This document shows, in pieces, positions 1-8,426 of a stretch of DNA of 64,000 nucleotides. Source of the DNA: Gilichinskyi gelida (lineage in GTDB: Bacteria > Acidobacteriota > Thermoanaerobaculia > Gp7-AA8); NCBI GenBank assembly GCA_038040385.1, contig JBBPII010000005.1, positions 62,001-126,000 on the forward strand, written 5' to 3'. Below the pieces are notes generated by a model. The model saw only the letters and a program-made list of their open reading frames with translations, did no database searches and was not told the origin of the DNA. Within the stretch, counting starts at the first letter, position 1. Each line of letters starts with the position of its first letter. The position numbers and the translations under genes are program-made.

Positions 1-302
1 TGCTCGCGCAGGTCCAGGATGTCGGTAAATGCGTATTCAATTGTTGGACGGTAATAGAACATGAGAAGTAGTCCCGTTACCGTCTCGACCAGGAAGAGGA
101 AGAACGACGTCCCCCCCATGCACCAGGTGTAGCTCATCCGCACGCCGGAGCGCCGCACCTTGACCGGATGCAGGTGCAGGATCAGCGAGCCGAGGACCGC
201 CAGCACCCGCTTGCGGTTGGTGTTGGGGATGCCGACCCGGAAGATGGACTTCCAGATTTGGGAGTTGACTATGCCTTCCTGCAGGGCCTTTAAGTTCGCC
301 AT
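1..302 (-). CDS. Cytochrome b (bc complex), N-terminal part, cut by window edge
   Basis: The minus strand from the ATG at 302 reads about 100 residues: a soluble lead (start MANLKALQEG), then HLHPVKVRR and a hydrophobic helix beginning MSYTWCMGGTSFFLF, followed by VTGLLLMFYYRPT. This matches the N-terminal region of cytochrome b/b6 in quinol:cytochrome c oxidoreductases, where the first helix precedes the haem-ligand helices. The haem-binding histidines would lie beyond position 1. The Rieske gene sits directly upstream on the same strand, which supports a bc-type complex in the inner membrane. The longer call in another frame over 37-312 is a shadow. Only the extreme N-terminus is visible, so the subfamily cannot be assigned. 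Confidence 0.85.
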   Translation of the reverse strand, partial: MANLKALQEGIVNSQIWKSIFRVGIPNTNRKRVLAVLGSLILHLHPVKVRRSGVRMSYTWCMGGTSFFLFLVETVTGLLLMFYYRPTIEYAFTDILDLRE

Positions 303-312
303 CTCTCCTCAC

Positions 313-374
313 GTTCGCCGTTGGCTGTTGGCCGTTGGCCGTCTTCGGTCAACAGTCAACGGTCAACGGCGAAC
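313..374. repeat. GTTGGCC-type hairpin repeat, copy 1
   Basis: An imperfect inverted repeat made of tandem heptamers: GTTCGCCGTTGGCTGTTGG on the left, and on the right its near-complement ending GTCAACGGCGAAC. It fills the gap between the Rieske and cytochrome b genes and abuts the Rieske stop codon. A closely similar element lies at 23352-23420. Confidence 0.8.
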
Positions 375-946
375 TACACCTTGATGAACGACTCCGGATC
401 CACCCACTCCCCCCGCTCCTGATGGAACTGTCTTGACTTGTCGACGACCACCTGCCCGTCGGCGGGGTCGATGAAGATCTTGGCGCGCTCGAGGGGGCGG
501 GGGGCAGGCCCCTCGAAGTTCACGCCGGTCTTGTAGTAGCCGCTGCCGTGGCAGGGGCACTTGAATTTGTTCTGTGAGGCCAGCCAGTTGGGGGTGCATC
601 CGAGGTGGGTACAGACCGTGATGAGGGCGTACATGACGTCCTCGGTGCGCACGATCCAGATGCCGAATTTGTCCTTCCACCGCTCGTCGACCTCGCCGAT
701 CGAGTAGTCCGAGGCGAAACCGGCCTTGAACTTCTGCACCGGCTCGAAGAGGACGTTGGGGAACATGAAGCGCCCCAGGACGCTCGCCAGCCCGCCCAAG
801 GCGGCGGCGAGGAAGGCCCAAGCGGCGGTCAGGACGATCGGAAAGGCGCGGCGGGTGACCTCTCCCTGTTCGCGGATGTCGGCCGCGGCGCTCCCGGCGA
901 GGGGCGTCTTGGGGGTTACCTGATATGGCGTGATTTCTTCCGGCAT
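374..946 (-). CDS. Rieske 2Fe-2S protein of a bc-type complex
   Basis: This 190-residue protein has one N-terminal membrane helix (about residues 35-57) and a C-terminal Rieske fold. The cluster-binding boxes CTHLGC (112-117) and CPCHGSGY (130-137) supply two Cys and two His ligands plus the disulfide pair. It would pass electrons from quinol to a cytochrome on the outer face of the inner membrane. Cytochrome b follows downstream, and a ferredoxin and a HEAT protein lie upstream on the same strand. Length is normal for bacterial Rieske subunits. An overlapping 202-residue reading in another frame is a shadow. Confidence 0.93.
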   Translation of the reverse strand: MPEEITPYQVTPKTPLAGSAAADIREQGEVTRRAFPIVLTAAWAFLAAALGGLASVLGRFMFPNVLFEPVQKFKAGFASDYSIGEVDERWKDKFGIWIVRTEDVMYALITVCTHLGCTPNWLASQNKFKCPCHGSGYYKTGVNFEGPAPRPLERAKIFIDPADGQVVVDKSRQFHQERGEWVDPESFIKV

Positions 947-1060
947 CCGAGCTTGTGAAAGCAGCGAACAAGCGCCCGCAAGTGCGCGCCTACTATCCGC
1001 AAATCAAGGACTTCTGTCAACGGAATTGGTGACGCGAAACACGTTAGCCGTCGACACGGC

Positions 1061-1128
1061 GTAGGGGCGCGCAGCAGCGCGCCCGCAGCCCCCGCCGGAG
1101 TGCCGGGCGCGCTGCTGCGCGCCCCTAC
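1061..1128. repeat. GTAGGGGCGCGCAGCAGCG hairpin repeat, copy 1
   Basis: A perfect 23-bp inverted repeat: left arm 1061-1083 (begins GTAGGGGCGCGCAGCAGCG) and right arm 1106-1128 (ends CTGCGCGCCCCTAC), with a 22-base loop. The right arm is adjacent to, and slightly overlaps, the 3' end of the small HEAT gene. The same right arm recurs at 27192-27214, so this is a dispersed REP-like element. Confidence 0.85.
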
Positions 1129-1988
1129 CGGCTGTCACGGCTCGGCTGCGGAAGCGCATCCTTTGCCGCCGCCTGCACGCGCAAACTCGGGTCGGACGCC
1201 GCGATTCGCTGCAGCTCCGGCACCGCTTCCTTCCCCGCCAGCCGGACGTACGCCGACATGGCCACGATCATGGCGTCTTCCTTCTGGTCCTCGCGCATGC
1301 CGCTGACCCGGTCGAGCCGCGAGCGGTCGAGCATCTCCCGCAGCACCGGAAGTGCGCGGCGGTCGCCGAAGCGCGACAGCGCCACGGCCGCGTTCCAGCG
1401 AACGTCGGCACTCTGGTCCTCGAGGCCTTTGACCAGCGCGGGGATGGCGCTCGGATCACCGATCGCGCCCAGCGCGTAGAGGGCCGCCTTGCGGATGTCT
1501 TTCTCGTCGTCGCCTGCCGCGGCGGCGACGCGCGGCACCGCGGCGGGGTCGCGCAACTCGCCCAGCGCCATCAGCGCGTAGAGGCGGTTGTCGGTATCGA
1601 GGTCGTTCAGGCCGTCGAGCAGCAGCGGCGTGGCCCGGCGGTCACCGAGATTGCCGAGGACCATGCTCAGATAGCGGCGGATGCGCGGGTCGTCGTGCTT
1701 CGACCCGGCGTAGAGAGCGGCCACCTGCTGCTCGAGGTTCGGGTACTTCTTCGCCTCGCCGCGCTTGAGCGACTTGGAGAGCTGATACGCCGCCTGCCAC
1801 CGCTCGTGCTTGCTCCCCGAACGGATCTCGTTGAGGTAGTCGGGGATGGACTGCTGGTCAGTGGCCAGGCGTCCGAAGAGGAAGAAGATGGCGACGGCAA
1901 CGATCACCACGCCGAGGGGGAAGAGGACGAATTGGAAGAGGATGGTTCGGGGCGACTCGCGCGGGATGTCGGGCTGCGGAACCGTCAT
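1125..1988 (-). CDS. Membrane-anchored HEAT-repeat protein
   Basis: This 287-residue protein has a short N-terminus, one strong membrane helix (about residues 16-40) and then repeated HEAT/PBS-lyase-type helical units, for example stretches around LGNLGDRRATPLLLDGL and LGAIGDPSAIPALVKGL. The start codon overlaps the ferredoxin stop by 4 bases (ATGA), so the two are translationally coupled. Rieske and cytochrome b lie downstream. The helical solenoid probably serves as a scaffold or assembly partner for the redox complex; that role is inferred from position only. The 3' end runs into a hairpin repeat. Confidence 0.8.
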   Translation of the reverse strand: MTVPQPDIPRESPRTILFQFVLFPLGVVIVAVAIFFLFGRLATDQQSIPDYLNEIRSGSKHERWQAAYQLSKSLKRGEAKKYPNLEQQVAALYAGSKHDDPRIRRYLSMVLGNLGDRRATPLLLDGLNDLDTDNRLYALMALGELRDPAAVPRVAAAAGDDEKDIRKAALYALGAIGDPSAIPALVKGLEDQSADVRWNAAVALSRFGDRRALPVLREMLDRSRLDRVSGMREDQKEDAMIVAMSAYVRLAGKEAVPELQRIAASDPSLRVQAAAKDALPQPSRDSR

Positions 1989-2455
1989 CGGCCCGTCATC
2001 ACCACAAAATCAGGCAGGTACCCCTTGAGCTGCGTCGGGGCCTCGGGCACCACGATCGCGTCCTTGTCGCAGACCGACTCGCACAGCCGGCAGGCCACGC
2101 ACTTCGCCTTCTCAACGAAGGCGATCTTGTAGTGGTTGGCCACCGTTTCGTCCTCCGCGTCGATCATGCGGATGCACTCGAACGGGCAGATGTCGACGCA
2201 GAACTCGCATCCGGTGCAGAGCTCCTTGATGACCTCGGCTTTGGGGATCTCTTTCGGCTTGACGCGGGGGATGTAGTCGCCGTGCTGGTTCTGGATGGCG
2301 TCGACCGGGCAGTAAATGCCGCAGACCGAGCAGTCGATGCAGCGCTCGCCATGGATGTAGTACTGCCCGCGGAGCGCTCCCCAGATGGTGTTGGTGGGGC
2401 ACTTCACCTCGCAGACGCCACACCCGATACATTTGTCGGTGATGAAGTGGGGCAT
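1985..2455 (-). CDS. Four-motif 4Fe-4S ferredoxin
   Basis: This 156-residue protein carries four CxxCxxCxxxC motifs: Cys 9/12/15/19, 39/42/45/49, 80/83/86/90 and 119/122/125/129. That is enough for four [4Fe-4S] clusters arranged as two ferredoxin-like pairs. Such proteins pass electrons between soluble donors and membrane complexes. It is the first redox gene of the run ferredoxin-HEAT-Rieske-cytochrome b and overlaps the HEAT gene by 4 bases. The electron partner cannot be read from sequence. It could be a polyferredoxin subunit of an unusual quinol-oxidising complex. Confidence 0.9.
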   Translation of the reverse strand: MPHFITDKCIGCGVCEVKCPTNTIWGALRGQYYIHGERCIDCSVCGIYCPVDAIQNQHGDYIPRVKPKEIPKAEVIKELCTGCEFCVDICPFECIRMIDAEDETVANHYKIAFVEKAKCVACRLCESVCDKDAIVVPEAPTQLKGYLPDFVVMTGR

Positions 2456-2464
2456 GTCGGGCTG

Positions 2465-3649
2465 TCAGTTTACCTTAACCACTATCGCGCGTTCGTTCAT
2501 GTAGACCGGAGTGATGCGGCGCACGCGGCGAATCAGTTCCAGCTCCGGCGCGGCGCGCTCACCGATCCAGAGGAACGTGCCCGAGGGCAAGTCGCTTCCC
2601 GTGCGCGCTACAGCCCGCCAGCCGGGGTGCTGCGCCTGCTCGGGCGGAAAGGCGATCGCCGGGCGCTGCGCGATCGTCTCCAGGTACAGGTAGCCACTGG
2701 CCACGACCGGCTGATCCGCGGGGACGTTGCGCGCCAGCCACTCCGCGGCGGCGTGGTAATCGTCCGGCGGACGGTGCGCGTGATCGGCGATGCCGATCGC
2801 GGTCCACAGCGCGAAGGCCACGCCCAGCGCGATGAGCACCACCCGCCTCCCCGACGCCGCGAGCCAGAGCGCCAGCGGCGCGATGGCCACGGCCTCGAAT
2901 CGCAGCGGAACGTAGACGCCGAGGACGATGGCCAGTGCGAGCGGGACCAGCGTCCACAACGCCGGGCGGATCGGCTTCATCGCGGCGATGAGCAGCGCCG
3001 CGATGGCGATGGCCAACAGGAGCGGCGGGCGCGCGAAGAGCGCGTCGGGGTACGCCCACCGGCTCATCCAGCCGATCGCCTCCCGCGGCTGATGGAACGC
3101 AAGCCAGAGCGCCGGGATGTACAGGACGACCGCGGCGGCGAGCGCGCGCACGTGCGGGATGAGCAGGACCAGGAACAGCGCGCCGTAGTAATGGCTGTAT
3201 GCGGCGAGCAGCAGCGCCGCTGCCGCCAGGAGCGGCCGCTGGTACGCCAGGGCGATGACGCCGAGGGTGACGAACATCGCGCAGAGCGCGTACGGGCGCG
3301 CGTCGACCGAGTAGAGCACCGCCGGCGGGAAGACGGCGATCAGCGCCGCCGCAGCGAATCGCGTCTCCCCCAACCGCTTCGCCGCGAGGATGGCGACGAT
3401 CCCCACGGTGGCGAACAGCAGCGAGAGACCCCGCGCCACCGGCAGCGGCGGGTTGCCCGTCAACTGTAGTAACCAGTAATACAGCGGCGGGCCGGAGTCG
3501 AACCGCAGCGCGTCGAGAATCCCGCCGAACGATTTCGCGGAGAGCCACCGCGTGAACAGCTCGTCGAAGAACGGCTGGCGCAGGAAGAGAAGCGCTGCGC
3601 GCGGGATGAGGAAGAGAAGGAGGATGGACGCGGAAACCGCGCGTTTCAC
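2465..3649 (-). CDS. GT-C type membrane glycosyltransferase (PMT/ArnT-like)
   Basis: This 394-residue polytopic protein has roughly ten hydrophobic segments. The first extracytoplasmic loop holds the acidic F-F-D-E-L-F-T pattern, and a DSGPPLYYWLL segment follows, as in the polyprenol-phosphate-sugar-dependent GT-C (family 39/83) transferases. DARPYAL near residue 115 is also typical. It probably transfers a lipid-linked sugar on the periplasmic side; the acceptor is unknown. The start overlaps the upstream cheY stop by 4 bases, so it belongs to the same transcript despite the change of theme. Confidence 0.75.
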   Translation of the reverse strand: MKRAVSASILLLFLIPRAALLFLRQPFFDELFTRWLSAKSFGGILDALRFDSGPPLYYWLLQLTGNPPLPVARGLSLLFATVGIVAILAAKRLGETRFAAAALIAVFPPAVLYSVDARPYALCAMFVTLGVIALAYQRPLLAAAALLLAAYSHYYGALFLVLLIPHVRALAAAVVLYIPALWLAFHQPREAIGWMSRWAYPDALFARPPLLLAIAIAALLIAAMKPIRPALWTLVPLALAIVLGVYVPLRFEAVAIAPLALWLAASGRRVVLIALGVAFALWTAIGIADHAHRPPDDYHAAAEWLARNVPADQPVVASGYLYLETIAQRPAIAFPPEQAQHPGWRAVARTGSDLPSGTFLWIGERAAPELELIRRVRRITPVYMNERAIVVKVN

Positions 3650-4029
3650 ACCGCGAGGAGCTCGGAAATCGTCTTGATCAGGTGCGACGACTGGATCGGC
3701 TTGGAGATGTACGCGTTCGCCCCCAGCGCCAGCCCCCGTTCGCGATCCTCCTCCGCCCCCTCGGTGGTGATGATGATGATGGGGATGGTCTTCAGTTGCG
3801 CGTTCTGCCGCACCAGGGAGACCAGCTTGAGGCCGTCCATCACCGGCATGTTGATGTCGGTGAGGATCAGATCGATCTTGTCGGAGCCGGAGAGCTTCTT
3901 CAGGGCGTCGACGCCGTCGACGGCCTCGATGATCTTGGCGTTCTTGAAGCGTTTGAGCGAAAACGAGATCAACTGACGCATGGTCGGCGAGTCTTCGACG
4001 ACCAGGAAGTTCGCGTTCTCCAGTGCCAC
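3646..4029 (-). CDS. cheY: CheY-type single-domain response regulator
   Basis: A complete 127-residue receiver domain: acidic pair E12/D13, phospho-acceptor D58 in LTDINMPVMDG, a threonine switch near T88/T89 and the conserved lysine K110 in ISKP. There is no output domain, so it probably acts by binding a motor or another protein after phosphorylation by CheA. It sits between the GAF protein and the GT-C gene in the chemosensory cluster. A second CheY lies at 21177-21554. Confidence 0.92.
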   Translation of the reverse strand: MALENANFLVVEDSPTMRQLISFSLKRFKNAKIIEAVDGVDALKKLSGSDKIDLILTDINMPVMDGLKLVSLVRQNAQLKTIPIIIITTEGAEEDRERGLALGANAYISKPIQSSHLIKTISELLAV

Positions 4030-4045
4030 TATCCGCGCCTCGCTC

Positions 4046-4861
4046 TCACGATGTGGTGGTGGTCAGCAGGTCGAGGAAGCTCTGGATGGTGTTCAGCTTG
4101 CGCTCGGACTGCGAGTAGAGTTTCGACGAGAAGATGGCCGTTGCGGCGTGCGCCGCCAGCAGTGAGAACAGCTCGTAGTCGACCGCCGAGAACGAGTCCT
4201 TCTGCTGCAACAGCCGGTAGATGGAGATCAGCCCGATGACGTGCTCCTTGATCTTGAGAGGGACGGCGGCGAGCGGCTTCTCGATGGTCACCTTCCCGCT
4301 TCCCTCCACGTCCTGATTGATGTAGTAGCTCTCGCCGGTCTTGGCCACCTCGCCGAGGATGCCCTCGCCGAGGCGCGCGGAGATGGTCTGGATGCCGGGC
4401 ATGACGTCCTCGCCTTCGCAGGCGATGGTCTTCAGCTCGTTGGTCTTCTCGTCGAGGAGGAGGATGGCGAACGACTCCGCACCGATCAGGTTGATGACGA
4501 TCTCCTGAACGATCTGGATCACTTCGCGAAAGTCGAGCGTGGAGTGGAGCTGGTAGCTGGCGACGTAGAGGTTGGCCAGGTTGTTGTTCTGCTCCTCGAC
4601 CTCGATGTAGCGGTTGGCGAAGTCCTTGTTCTCTTCCTCGACCTCGCGGAAGCGCTGGGCGATGCGGCGGTTCTCGTCGGTGAGCTGCTGGATCTCGGCG
4701 CGGAGACGGGTCACCTCCTCCGAGGAGCCGGGAGTGTGCTCGGTCTCCAGGGCGGCGATGCGGTAGCGCAGTTTCTGGTTCTCTCGGAGCAGCTCTTCGG
4801 TGAATTCCTTGCCCTTGTTGAACAGCTCGAGGAACTTCTCTGCTCGGGATTCTTCCGTCAT
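4046..4861 (-). CDS. Coiled-coil GAF-domain protein
   Basis: This 271-residue protein begins with a long heptad-rich coiled coil (about residues 15-95, rich in E, R and L) and continues into a GAF domain (about 105-250, with ESFAILLLDEKTNELKTIA and a KEHVIGLISIY strand). GAF domains bind small ligands or cofactors and often mediate dimeric signalling. No kinase, cyclase or phosphodiesterase domain is attached. It lies 16 bases upstream of cheY and downstream of cheB, so it is likely a sensory or adaptor component of the chemosensory pathway. The ligand is unknown. Confidence 0.8.
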   Translation of the reverse strand: MTEESRAEKFLELFNKGKEFTEELLRENQKLRYRIAALETEHTPGSSEEVTRLRAEIQQLTDENRRIAQRFREVEEENKDFANRYIEVEEQNNNLANLYVASYQLHSTLDFREVIQIVQEIVINLIGAESFAILLLDEKTNELKTIACEGEDVMPGIQTISARLGEGILGEVAKTGESYYINQDVEGSGKVTIEKPLAAVPLKIKEHVIGLISIYRLLQQKDSFSAVDYELFSLLAAHAATAIFSSKLYSQSERKLNTIQSFLDLLTTTTS

Positions 4862-4913
4862 TTTTTCGGAGTCTCGCGCTGCGAATCGGACTCTCGCGAC
4901 TCTAACATACCTG

Positions 4914-5957
4914 TCAGCCCGCGCAGAGACGGTGGATGGCGTCGGGGATTTGTCCGAGCGGGAGCACGCGCTCCACCGCTCCGGTCTTGATCGCCTCGTT
5001 CGGCATTCCGAAGATGATGGCCGTCTCCGCCGACTCGGCGATGGTGCGTCCGCCGCGGGCGCGCACGCGCTTGATGGCCTGCGCGCCGTCGTCGCCCATG
5101 CCGGTCATGATCACCGCCACCATCCGCTCCGCGCACGACTCCGCCGCGCTGCTGAAGAGCCGGTCGACGGACGGCGCATAGAGGTCGTTGGAGCTCGACG
5201 GGAACACCCGCGCGATCAATCCCTCGCTGACCCGCCGCACCTCGGTCTGCAATCCGCCCGGGGCGATGTACACCGAGCCGCCCTCCAGCAGCATGCCGTC
5301 GTCGGCTTCGCGGACCTCGTAGTGCGTCAGCCGGTTGACGCGCTCGGCGAAGAGGCGGGTGAACGCCGGCGGCATGTGCTGCGCCACCACCATCGGCACC
5401 GGCAGCAGCGGCAGCGTTTGAAAGAGATGCTGGAGCGCCGGCGGCCCGCCGGTCGAGCATCCGATGGCCACCAGGTCGATCCCCCCAACGCACGTCTCGG
5501 CCGGCGCGGCGGGAAGCGCGGCGGCGTCCCCCTCGTCTTCCGCCACGCGGCGGCGGAGGTTATCCATCCGCAGCTCGACGACCTGCATCACCTTGCCGAT
5601 TAGGTCCTTCTGGATCTCCTCCAGTCGTGGAGAAACCCGGCCGCCCGGTTTGGCGATGAAATCGAGCGCCCCCAGCTCCAGCGCTTTGAACACGCTGCGG
5701 TCGCTGGAGCGGGAGGAGACGGCGATGACCGCGGTCGGGAGGTTGTGCATCAGCCAGCGGAGAAAGGCGAAGCCGTCCATCACCGGCATCTCCAGGTCGA
5801 GGGTCACCACATCGGGGCGATGACGCATCACCTGCTTGATGCCGTCCTCGCCGTTGACGGCGGTGGCCACGACTTTGATGTCGGGGTGCGACTCCAGCAT
5901 CCGCGAGATGGTGACGCGGTTGTAGGCGGAATCGTCGATGACCAGGACACGGATCAT
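4914..5957 (-). CDS. cheB: CheB protein-glutamate methylesterase
   Basis: The chosen start (MIRVLVIDDS) gives 347 residues: a receiver domain with D8/D9 and phospho-site D54, a linker, and the methylesterase domain. The catalytic triad is visible as S168 in GCSTGG, H194 in AQHMPP and D290 in MTGMGDDG. It would remove methyl groups, or deamidate glutamines, on chemoreceptors as the counterpart of CheR. An extra 43 upstream codons are open but are low-complexity and were not included. The gene is divergent from the WecA-like gene with 41 bases between them. Confidence 0.93.
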   Translation of the reverse strand: MIRVLVIDDSAYNRVTISRMLESHPDIKVVATAVNGEDGIKQVMRHRPDVVTLDLEMPVMDGFAFLRWLMHNLPTAVIAVSSRSSDRSVFKALELGALDFIAKPGGRVSPRLEEIQKDLIGKVMQVVELRMDNLRRRVAEDEGDAAALPAAPAETCVGGIDLVAIGCSTGGPPALQHLFQTLPLLPVPMVVAQHMPPAFTRLFAERVNRLTHYEVREADDGMLLEGGSVYIAPGGLQTEVRRVSEGLIARVFPSSSNDLYAPSVDRLFSSAAESCAERMVAVIMTGMGDDGAQAIKRVRARGGRTIAESAETAIIFGMPNEAIKTGAVERVLPLGQIPDAIHRLCAG

Positions 5958-5998
5958 GGACCGGGCGATGGTATCAGCGCGCGATAGCATGTGGCCGA

Positions 5999-6868
5999 AT
6001 GACGGTGATCGCGCTCTTTGCCTCCGCGCTGGCGGCGTCGGCCGCTCTGGTGGGATTCCTCCGGCGCTGGGCGGTGCGGAAGGCAATTCTCGACCACCCG
6101 AACGAGCGGAGCTCGCACGACGTGCCGAAGCCGCGCGGGGGCGGGATGGCCATCGTGCTCATCACCCTCGCCGGGAGCGCGTACTGGATGACGCCGCGCG
6201 CCGCCGTCGCCGCCGCCGCCGCGCTGGTGATCGCCGCCGTGAGCTTCGCCGACGATCTACGCCACCTCCCCGCCACTCTTCGCCTCGCCGTGCAGATCCT
6301 CGCTGCGCTGGCAGTCGCGCTGCTCTTCGTGCCCCTGGTCTGGGTGCCGCTGGCGGTGGTCTGGATCGTGGGGCTGACCAACGCCTACAACTTCATGGAC
6401 GGCATCGACGGCATCGCCGGCGGGCAGGCGGTCGTCGCCGGGCTGGCGTGGGGATGGCTCGGGACGGCGGCCGGGCAGCCGCTGCCGGCGGTCATCGGCC
6501 TGCTCATCGCCGGAAGCAGCGCCGGATTTCTGCTGCACAACTGGCAGCCGGCACGCATCTTCATGGGCGACGTCGGTTCCGCGTTCCTCGGATTCACCTT
6601 CGCCTCGCTGGCAGTCATGGCATGGCCGAACCTGAAGCTCGCCGCCGCCGGCGTGTTGGTGGTCTGGCCCTTCGTCGCCGACGCGGCGTTCACGTTCGTC
6701 CGCCGCGCCCGCCGCCGCGAACGGCTGATGGAGGCGCACAAGTCGCACGTCTACCAGCGGCTGAACCAGCGCGGGCTCTCGCACGCCGCGGTGGCGTCGA
6801 TCTACATCGCGTTGGCCGCGGCAGGCGCGGCGGCAGCCATCGTGTACCTGGAGCGCGCGACGGGTTAG
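5999..6868 (+). CDS. WecA/WbpL-type polyprenyl-phosphate sugar-1-phosphate transferase
   Basis: This 289-residue integral membrane enzyme of the MraY/WecA family has an early HDVPKPRGGG motif, the catalytic-loop NAYNFMDGIDGIAGG, FMGDVGSAFLG, and a C-terminal cytoplasmic loop ending HKSHVYQRLNQRG. The HVYQRL ending is typical of WbpL-like members acting on UDP-amino-sugars. It would start lipid-linked glycan synthesis by moving a sugar-1-phosphate onto undecaprenyl phosphate. It is the only plus-strand gene in this chemosensory stretch and is convergent with the PilT gene, 8 bases away. A second family member lies at 38225. Confidence 0.88.
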   Translation: MTVIALFASALAASAALVGFLRRWAVRKAILDHPNERSSHDVPKPRGGGMAIVLITLAGSAYWMTPRAAVAAAAALVIAAVSFADDLRHLPATLRLAVQILAALAVALLFVPLVWVPLAVVWIVGLTNAYNFMDGIDGIAGGQAVVAGLAWGWLGTAAGQPLPAVIGLLIAGSSAGFLLHNWQPARIFMGDVGSAFLGFTFASLAVMAWPNLKLAAAGVLVVWPFVADAAFTFVRRARRRERLMEAHKSHVYQRLNQRGLSHAAVASIYIALAAAGAAAAIVYLERATG

Positions 6869-6876
6869 AGCGTCCC

Positions 6877-8298
6877 TCACATGGCGATGCCGTTCGCGTT
6901 GAACATCGACATCAGTCCCGCTTTGTCCACCGCCTTGGAGCAGGCCTCGCGCGCGTCGACGACGTTGCGCTTCACCAGGTCGAGCAGGCTGTCGTTCATC
7001 AGACACATCCCCTGTTTCCGCGACGTCTGCACCACCGACGGGATCTGAAAGACCTTCGCCTCCCGGATCAGGTTGGCCACCGGCGCCGTGCCGAACATGA
7101 CCTCCAGCGCCGGCACGCGTCCGCCGCCGGTCTTCTTGCAGAGCATCTGGCTGATCACGCCCTTCAGGCTGGAGGCCAGCATGACGCGAATCTGCTCCTG
7201 CCGGTCGGCCGGGAACTGATCGATGATGCGGTCCACCGTCGACGCCGCCGACGAGGTGTGCAGCGTGGCGAAAACGAGATGGCCAGTTTCGGCGGTCTCG
7301 ATGGCGATGCTGACCGTCTCCAGGTCGCGGAGCTCTCCCACCTGCACGACGTCGGGATCCTCGCGCAGCGCGGCGCGGAGCGCGTCCTTGAAGGAGTCCG
7401 TGTGCTCCCCGATCTGCCGCTGGTTGACCAGGCACTTCTTGTTCTCGTGGACGAACTCGATGGGGTCTTCGATGGTGATGACGTGGTCCGACCGATGGCG
7501 GTTGATGTAGTCGATCAGCGCGGAAAGCGTCGTCGATTTCCCGGAGCCGGTCGGCCCGGTGACCAGCACCAGCCCCTTCGAGAGGAAGCAGAGATCGAGG
7601 ATCTCCTTCGACAGCCCCATTTCCTCCGCGGTGATGATCCGGCTGGGAATGACGCGGACGGCGCCCATTCCCTTGCGGTCCATGAAGAAGTTGCATCGAA
7701 AGCGCGAGACCCCATCGATCTCGTACGCGAAATCGGTGTCGCGGCGGCGGCTGAATTCCTCACGGTTGCGCTCCGGAGCAATCGTCGTCAGGACGCGCTC
7801 CACCTCGGCCGGGCTGAGCACCGCGCGTCCCGGCATCGGTGTCATGTCGCCGTCAAGGCGGACCATCGGAACGGAACCGGCGGAGAGGTGGAGATCGGAG
7901 GCCTTCATCTCGAAGAGCTGCAGAAGCAGCGAGTCCATCTCCGCTGTCGGCGGCGTGTCGGACGTCACCAGCGTCAGCCGGGGCGGCGGCGTCTCCGCCG
8001 CTGTGATGAAAAACGACGCCCGCGACGGCGCACCGTCCTTCAACTCGGCGACCACTCGAATGGCACCCAGCTCGCCGTGCCTGACCGTCCACTCGGCGCG
8101 GCCGTTCGCCAGCGCGACCTGCGCCTCGGGCGACACCACCGGCCCCATGATCCGCTGGATCATCTGCGGTGTCATCGGAGGGCCTTGCAGTTCCTCCTCG
8201 CCGCCCACGGTGACGATGATCATCTTGCGCGCGGCGGTGAGATGAAGCTCGTGTCCGCCGGCGCCAGCGGTTTTGCGCAGAAGTGCTTCGAGTGACAT
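6877..8298 (-). CDS. PilT-like twitching ATPase with extra N-terminal domain
   Basis: The start MSLEALLRK (473 residues) follows a GAGGT-like ribosome site. Residues about 120-470 are a canonical PilT hexameric retraction ATPase: N-domain with ASDLHLSAG, Walker A GPTGSGKST (248-256), EDPIEF, VQVGELRDLET (the usual Met is Leu) and ATLHT. Residues 1-115 are additional and read like a degenerate copy of the PilT N-domain (GGHELHLTAARK). PilT normally has about 350 residues. It likely powers type IV pilus retraction, or regulates it, and lies just downstream of cheR. A further 20 codons upstream are open but less likely coding. Confidence 0.87.
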   Translation of the reverse strand: MSLEALLRKTAGAGGHELHLTAARKMIIVTVGGEEELQGPPMTPQMIQRIMGPVVSPEAQVALANGRAEWTVRHGELGAIRVVAELKDGAPSRASFFITAAETPPPRLTLVTSDTPPTAEMDSLLLQLFEMKASDLHLSAGSVPMVRLDGDMTPMPGRAVLSPAEVERVLTTIAPERNREEFSRRRDTDFAYEIDGVSRFRCNFFMDRKGMGAVRVIPSRIITAEEMGLSKEILDLCFLSKGLVLVTGPTGSGKSTTLSALIDYINRHRSDHVITIEDPIEFVHENKKCLVNQRQIGEHTDSFKDALRAALREDPDVVQVGELRDLETVSIAIETAETGHLVFATLHTSSAASTVDRIIDQFPADRQEQIRVMLASSLKGVISQMLCKKTGGGRVPALEVMFGTAPVANLIREAKVFQIPSVVQTSRKQGMCLMNDSLLDLVKRNVVDAREACSKAVDKAGLMSMFNANGIAM

Positions 8299-8426
8299 AG
8301 CGGACTGACCTCGGTCGCGAACCATCGCAAGCGAAGACCAGGAGGCCAGGTCACGCAAGCACTTGTATTAAGAGGACTTCGCTGAAAGACGGCCGATGCG
8401 TCACCTGTTCAGAAGCTGGATGGCGT

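Noticed and set aside
2132..3469. 445-codon plus-strand frame
   Set aside because: Antisense to ferredoxin and GT-C genes; low-complexity R/D/G composition typical of GC-rich shadows.
5938..8295. 785-codon plus-strand frame
   Set aside because: Arg-rich shadow over WecA-like and PilT genes, which have clear motifs in their own frames.
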